Below the pieces are notes generated by a model, which was not told the origin of the DNA, made no database searches, and saw only the letters and a list, made by a program, of their open reading frames with translations. DNA of 64,000 bases from Mytilus trossulus (Eukaryota > Mollusca > Bivalvia > Mytilida > Mytilidae), in the NCBI RefSeq assembly GCF_036588685.1, contig NC_086374.1, forward strand, positions 90,948,059 to 91,012,058, read 5' to 3'. Position 1 is the stretch's first letter. Each line of letters begins with the position of its first letter. Below are positions 58,756 through 64,000 of this stretch, piece after piece. The position numbers and the translations under genes are program-made.

Positions 58756-60569
58756 ATGCAATTCGAAAAAAATATAAATAAGAACTTTTGTTCCTTCTCC
58801 TCGATAAAATTGTTTTTTTTCTTTAAAGTTGAAATCAGAAGATTTATTTAGAAACAAAAACATATCCCCTTCAAATTAGTTGGTATATCCTTAAAAATTG
58901 AAAGGTCAACAATAAATATAGCAAAATCCGAGCTTTTACCTGTAAAACTAATTTACATTCATTTAGTAATTTTCTTTCCCGATCAGAGATACAATACACA
59001 ATATCAAATTTTGACGGGGCACAATTCATTGTATTGTATGTAGAAATAAAACACCAAACGGAGATTCAAATCTGCTGTACACGAATGCTAAGGTCAAGAA
59101 TACCACGTCTAACCATAGATGAAAAACGGGGATATAATGCATTATCTCATTTAATAACTTGAATATGACGTTTTGATTTTTTTTAAATATGTGAATATTT
59201 GTATAAAAAATGCAAAACAGTTCTTAAATTTGTCTTAAAGGTCATCAAATCTCCAATTTCAAATACATATGTTATTGATACATAATATAATAATAGAGTC
59301 ACTGAGATCGTTCGTGCCCATTGGCTGTTCCTTAACCTTGAATCTATAGTATTGCAACGGCGATAAAAACGCAAATATAAGTTGACTATTTACTAGATAA
59401 TTCTGTTGATCCTTATCTTTATACCGTATCCTTTTCACATAATCTGACGAACGATTAACTCAGTACACTAATTAGATGGCATACAACGAGGCATTGAATT
59501 CGTCTGTTGAAAAGTCTATACACAACTCTTCTTTAATGATCTTTAATTATAGATAACATGCATCGTTCGTTGATATACAAATTACGATTTAACAAGACAT
59601 AATCACAAACAAATACATTCTTGACGATTTCATTATTTTTTGGATCCATTTTTCTGTATAAACGTCAAATTCTTTCATATAGCTATATATAGTCAATCAC
59701 AATAATATGTTTAATGATAATGTTAATATATCGAGCGAATATATGGCAGATTTTGTCTATTTCTATTGCTTACATGCATGTTTCCTTTGGTTTCGGAATT
59801 TCCGACTGTGAGACTTAGCATTTTGACCACGTTGGCTTACCATAAATAAGGAAACGACCATTTAACTTGGATATGGTTTACCTTATGACCAACAAAAGTC
59901 ATCATTTTGTGTCGTCATGCAATTAAAATATCACAATGTGCACACAGAAATGGCACACTTCAAGTAGTGATGTAAAAGGTAGAATGTCGATCTTTAATGG
60001 CCGACATGCTGTTCTTTTTGCTTTCTGTTTTGGTTTTAAGTGGTCGACGCCTATGTTGTGCCGATATTAATGATTAATTATGGAACAACTCACATGAGTA
60101 GCAATCAAATATATATATCTAGCAAACTATGGTATATAATACTGTCAACCACAGTGGCAGATAACAAAAATACATTTGCTTTATATCAGTAAGCGGACGT
60201 TAAGAGATCCACGTGACGTCAGTTTTTAACTGTAATATAATAATTTCATATGTTTTCCTTTAAGAATATTGCCCGAGATACATGTCCAGTCATAATGTCA
60301 CAATTGGATATGTACACATATGATAAAGCAACGAACAAGATGACTATACTTTTATATACTTATACAAGAGTACATCAACTTGACGATAGTCAGTTGAAAC
60401 ACAAACATATAGTATCGGTCAACTTAATTTAGGTGGTGACCGAAATACTAATAAAGTGTCGATTTCAGTTGTTCTTTCTAGTAAATAAATAAGGGAGATG
60501 TTGTCTAAAAGAGAGGCGAAAGATAGCAGAAGGACACTCAAACCTGTACATTGAAAATAAATTGCCAAA
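58756..60569. other. Non-coding DNA with direct repeat copy 2
   Basis: 59818-59925 repeats 58652-58755 at roughly 90 per cent by eye. No gene recognised elsewhere. Confidence 0.45.
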
Positions 60570-60800
60570 AGACCAAGAGACAATAGAATACATAACCCAA
60601 AAAAAAGACTGTGCAACAAGAAACCCACAAAAACTGGAGTGATTTCATGTTCTCCGGAAGTGAAGGAAATCCTGCTCCACATGTGGCACCTGCCGTGTTG
60701 CTTATCTTTATACAAACCCGGCAATAATTCATTGGTACATATGTAGGTCACATCATAAAAAGCAGGCAGGGTTGTATTCACGACATAAGGAACATATCCG
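60570..60800. repeat. Dispersed repeat fragment
   Basis: Contains GAAACCCACAAAAACTGGAG and CATGTTCTCCGGAAGTGAAG; resembles 37115-37225. The minus-strand frame 60419-60835 crosses it and has hydrophobic stretches but no recognisable domain. Confidence 0.45.
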
Positions 60801-61360
60801 CTATCATCTGTGAAACAATATTCTATAACGGTCAAACAACACGTGATGCTATCCGTTAAATTTATAAATGAATGCTTTCGTCTTGAAAGATATTATCATA
60901 TCAAGAAATTAAGACCGGCACCTTTTAATTTTTATAGTTTCCATAAGATATACCAAATGTATTTAAAACTTTACATAATGTTTTTTTTTTCTTTGATTAT
61001 GTTTTGAATGGGTTATATTTTATGTGAGTTTTATGATGAATCGTCCAGCACAACTACCCCCGCCCTTTCCCATTGGAATACCCTCTGTTATATTATCAAT
61101 CCATCAAATTAAAACTAAAGTCCATAATGTTGATGATATTTTCTTCGGGTAATATGTTTTGAGAATAAGTAAGGTTTTTCTAAAGGTAAGATTTTTTATC
61201 ACACAAAACAAGAAATGAATATCTATGATTCCCATTTTATGTAAAAAAACCTAAAAAAAACAACTCTTTTATTAGTCGATGTACTCAATCATCCAAATAA
61301 TCATGGGTAGTAGAAGTGTAAAGTACATGACGAAACGTAAGGATATAAGGACCCCTGCAT
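60801..61360. other. Non-coding DNA
   Basis: No gene recognised. Confidence 0.4.
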
Positions 61361-61560
61361 GACCTTCTGGATTACGCTAGTTTTGGTTTTGGTTTTGGTT
61401 TTGGTTTCATGTTTCTCAATTCTTTTTGATTATATGTTTTGTTTTGTATGCTGCCGTTTGAATACCAAAAAGTAAATGCTTTTTTTCCATGACATTGTCA
61501 GTTGGTTTTCGACTTCTGAGTTTGATTATCAAGTTAGTATTATATTCCAACTATTAACAA
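61361..61560 (+). repeat. Dispersed repeat, second copy
   Basis: Shares a block with 53033-53200; preceded by a short GGTTTT microsatellite (61380-61408). Confidence 0.55.
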
Positions 61561-62229
61561 TCCAATTAATGATGTTTTTATATGGGAACAATACGTCAGA
61601 GGCTTTTTCTGCTTGAGCGTAGAACATAAACACATTTGGTTAAAAACACCAAACCATTCACAATCACACTACATCTTCTTTTTTATACAATCTAATTTTT
61701 GAAAGGGTTACATATATACGGGCACTCCTAAATCTAAAATCGGTTAGTTCTAATTAATTCAGTCTCTACTGCATCCATCAGAAATTTTACTTAAGAGTTA
61801 CAGAGCATGGTTATGTATTCTACATACATTTTATTAGATCGTCATAGCCTTGTTCGTTTCATATTTATGGCAACAAAATCAACACAACTAATGATGAATT
61901 TTTACCCTCATTTATTAAGATAAAAGTCGCATACATAAATGATAAAAAAATTGAAAATGAAAGTTAACCACAATATAAAGTTAAACCCAGACAATATTAT
62001 CAAATGATAAAAACTGCAAATGCTTCAATTTGTCATCGTTTGATCGCACACTATTTCATTAATTTATGTCATACACTAATATGATATCATAAACAAAAGC
62101 AATGTAATAAAGGTTCTAATTCTCATATCAGCTAATAAATGGTTTCAATACAACGTCATACAACAAAGTTTGCGCTCGAGAGAATTTTAAAGTAAACTAC
62201 ACAAAATGATAGCAGAGTATTTGCCAGAC
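61561..62229. other. Non-coding DNA
   Basis: No gene recognised. Confidence 0.4.
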
Positions 62230-62500
62230 AAAAACAACAAGACAGATAATGACTTTTTCCACAATATTGACGAAGATGACTTTTCACACATAATGAAGAT
62301 GACTGTTCCCACAATAATGACGATGACTGTTCCCACAATAATGACGATGACTTTTCACACAATAATGAAGATGACTTTACCACAATATTGACGAAGATGA
62401 ACTTTCCCACAATATTGACGAAGATGACCTTTCCCACAATATTGACGAAGATGACGTTTCCCACAAAATGAAGATTACTTTTCCCACAAAATGACAATGA
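62230..62500. repeat. Minisatellite, 22-29 bp units
   Basis: TTCCCACAATATTGACGAAGATGAC and the shorter TTCCCACAATAATGACGATGAC alternate about ten times. The minus-strand frame 62156-62497 is a by-product. Confidence 0.8.
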
Positions 62501-64000
62501 TAAATCATTTAGTATTTCTCCAAGTTATCAATCGATGTTGGTTGTCCCTTTTTTATAGCATTTCATAGCTTTCCTTTTGCGCTGTTTTTCCTGAAAGAAA
62601 AGTAATAAAGAGATACATTTACTTGAATTATTGCAAGTTATAACATTCTATTTTATTGGTCTCCATTTTATCAATGATAAATAGTCAATTTAGAAAAGTG
62701 TAATGAGCTTGAAAATGCTGTAAGATATTTATTAGAGCTTATCATTATGCCATGAAACTGTTTTGTTTCTTATGAGCCAGTAATATTTTGATTGCGTGTG
62801 AACTCGTATGGTTGTTGTTGTTTTAACAGCAGGGTTTCCTTTTGCCCCTCTAGTCTTATTGCGACAGGAAGTCAAGCGGTTAACAAAGGTTCTTGTCATG
62901 TGATTAATATATTCTGAATGGATTAAAAATAGTTCGTGTCGTTCATATGTCCTGCTCGTTATCTTAAATATAACTATAATGGGAAAACAAATTACGTGAT
63001 ATGTTGTCGAAATCTGTTCCTGATTAATGGCCTATCCTAGCTTAATCATAATGGGAAAACAAATTACCTGATATATTTTCCCGAGAAGTGGTCTATCTAG
63101 CTTTCTTTGAATGACTGCACGATTCTGTAAACAGATACATGTATATACAATATATAATCTCATTGTTTGAAGGTTTCATTTAACGAGATTTCTATAAACT
63201 AATTTTGACTATTCGTTATTATTTAATAGTAATATTCAACTTTTTCTGTTTCGAAAATTGAATGCTCATGGTATATCTTTGGTGTTTTGTTGTTAAATCT
63301 ATTGACAACTTTAACAGACTAGGAACGAAAAAACAGGAACTACTTCATCAATGCCTTTCTAGTCTAAAATACTATATGTTGCCCTGTACAAGTGTGTTGT
63401 TCATGTTTTTTGGTATGCTACCTTATTGTATAAGCATGAATTAACATTGGAATGTTCATAGTTTTCTGTAAACTATTTACCAAACTTTGAACTTTTGGAA
63501 TAACTAAGGATTTTCGACCCCAGGAATTATATGTTACCATAGTTGTATTTAGCAACACATTTCGGAATTTTATGGTCTCAATACTCTTCATTTTAATTAT
63601 TCATTTGGTGTATCTAATATTTTTGATTGGGGCGTCACTTCAGTGGATTTTGTCGATTAAAGCCGGGTCTCTAAAACGAGTTATTTGACCCACGCCTCCT
63701 TTTGTTCGTGTATTTGTCCTTGTGATAAAAGAAGTGTATAGTTTCCACACATAAAATTAGCTAGAGGCTCTTAAGAGCCTGTGTCGCTCACCTTGGTTTA
63801 TAGGCATGTCAAACATGAAACACACTTTCCAACGTTGTAGACGAGAATATACTTCACGTTAAAATCTCAATTTTGTTGATCTTGTATTATCGATCTTTTA
63901 GTCTTTTAAGTTTTTTTTTACTTATTAATAGATCTCGCCTTGCTGATAATTTTTGTGATGTAAAAAAACTATTTTTCTATTATAATTTTAATCATATGAG
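62501..64000. other. Non-coding DNA with short repeats
   Basis: A 70-bp direct duplication at 62976-63045 and 63046-63110 (ATAATGGGAAAACAAATTAC). 63540-63650 resembles 11925-12060. 63760-63795 (GAGGCTCTTAAGAGCCTGTG) is the inverse of 47128-47160. No gene recognised. Confidence 0.45.

Noticed and set aside
60419-60835. 138-codon minus-strand frame with hydrophobic stretches, possible membrane protein
   Set aside because: It crosses a dispersed repeat also present near 37.1-37.2 kb, and has no convincing family motif.

Overview
This is a stretch of AT-rich eukaryotic nuclear DNA, most likely from a bivalve mollusc and probably a mussel close to Mytilus. The evidence is spliced genes with GT-AG introns, a BIR-domain (IAP-type) gene of the kind expanded in bivalves, and very dense short dispersed repeats, MITEs, a Helitron-like element, Mutator-like elements and an RNase H-bearing non-LTR retrotransposon. 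The species assignment is inference; no rRNA or mitochondrial marker is present.

Only three intact protein-coding genes are supported. (1) A two-BIR protein of 213 aa is encoded by exons 4912-5425 and 6006-6133 on the + strand, with a TATA box and a tiny non-coding first exon upstream. A decayed second copy lies at 13634-15178 inside a discontinuous segmental duplication (about 1.38-7.47 kb and 8.79-16.46 kb). (2, 3) Two paralogous class I SAM-dependent methyltransferases, each with an N-terminal membrane anchor and a short coiled-coil stem, lie on the + strand: 299 aa (exons 32511-32786 and 34360-34983) and 281 aa (exons 53376-53603 and 54616-55233). Their intron is in the same position and phase. 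The predicted type II topology suggests a lumenal (ER/Golgi) methyltransferase, an unusual place for this fold.

Layout: 0-8.8 kb, BIR gene copy 1 and its repeats. 8.8-11.1 kb, a two-part minisatellite (96-bp then 36-bp units). 11-16.5 kb, SINE-like DNA and BIR copy 2. 17-18 kb, a 33-bp minisatellite. 19.7-21.4 kb, a foldback palindrome and a dispersed element carrying an ACACGCACGAT array, which recurs at 31.0 and 39.5 kb. 23.4-26.9 kb, a tandem duplication with a piggyBac-type insertion in one copy. 31.3-31.9 kb, a TA-flanked TIR element. 32.5-35 kb, methyltransferase A with a long-TIR MITE in its intron. 39.5-44.8 kb, nested DNA transposons, including a Mutator-like element with flanking duplication and transposase remnant, and a separate FLYWCH-type Mutator transposase pseudogene. 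46.2-46.9 kb, a Helitron-like element. 47.9-50.6 kb, a broken non-LTR retrotransposon on the minus strand with a foldback insertion. 51.1 kb, a second strong palindrome. 53.4-55.2 kb, methyltransferase B. 56.5-58.7 kb, a TIR element full of word-like short repeats. 62.2-62.5 kb, a minisatellite.

The real genes form two local paralog families (BIR and membrane-anchored methyltransferase). I see no shared pathway between them. The rest of the window is mobile-element and repeat turnover. Many reading frames over 60 codons come from minisatellites whose unit length is a multiple of three, and these are not genes.
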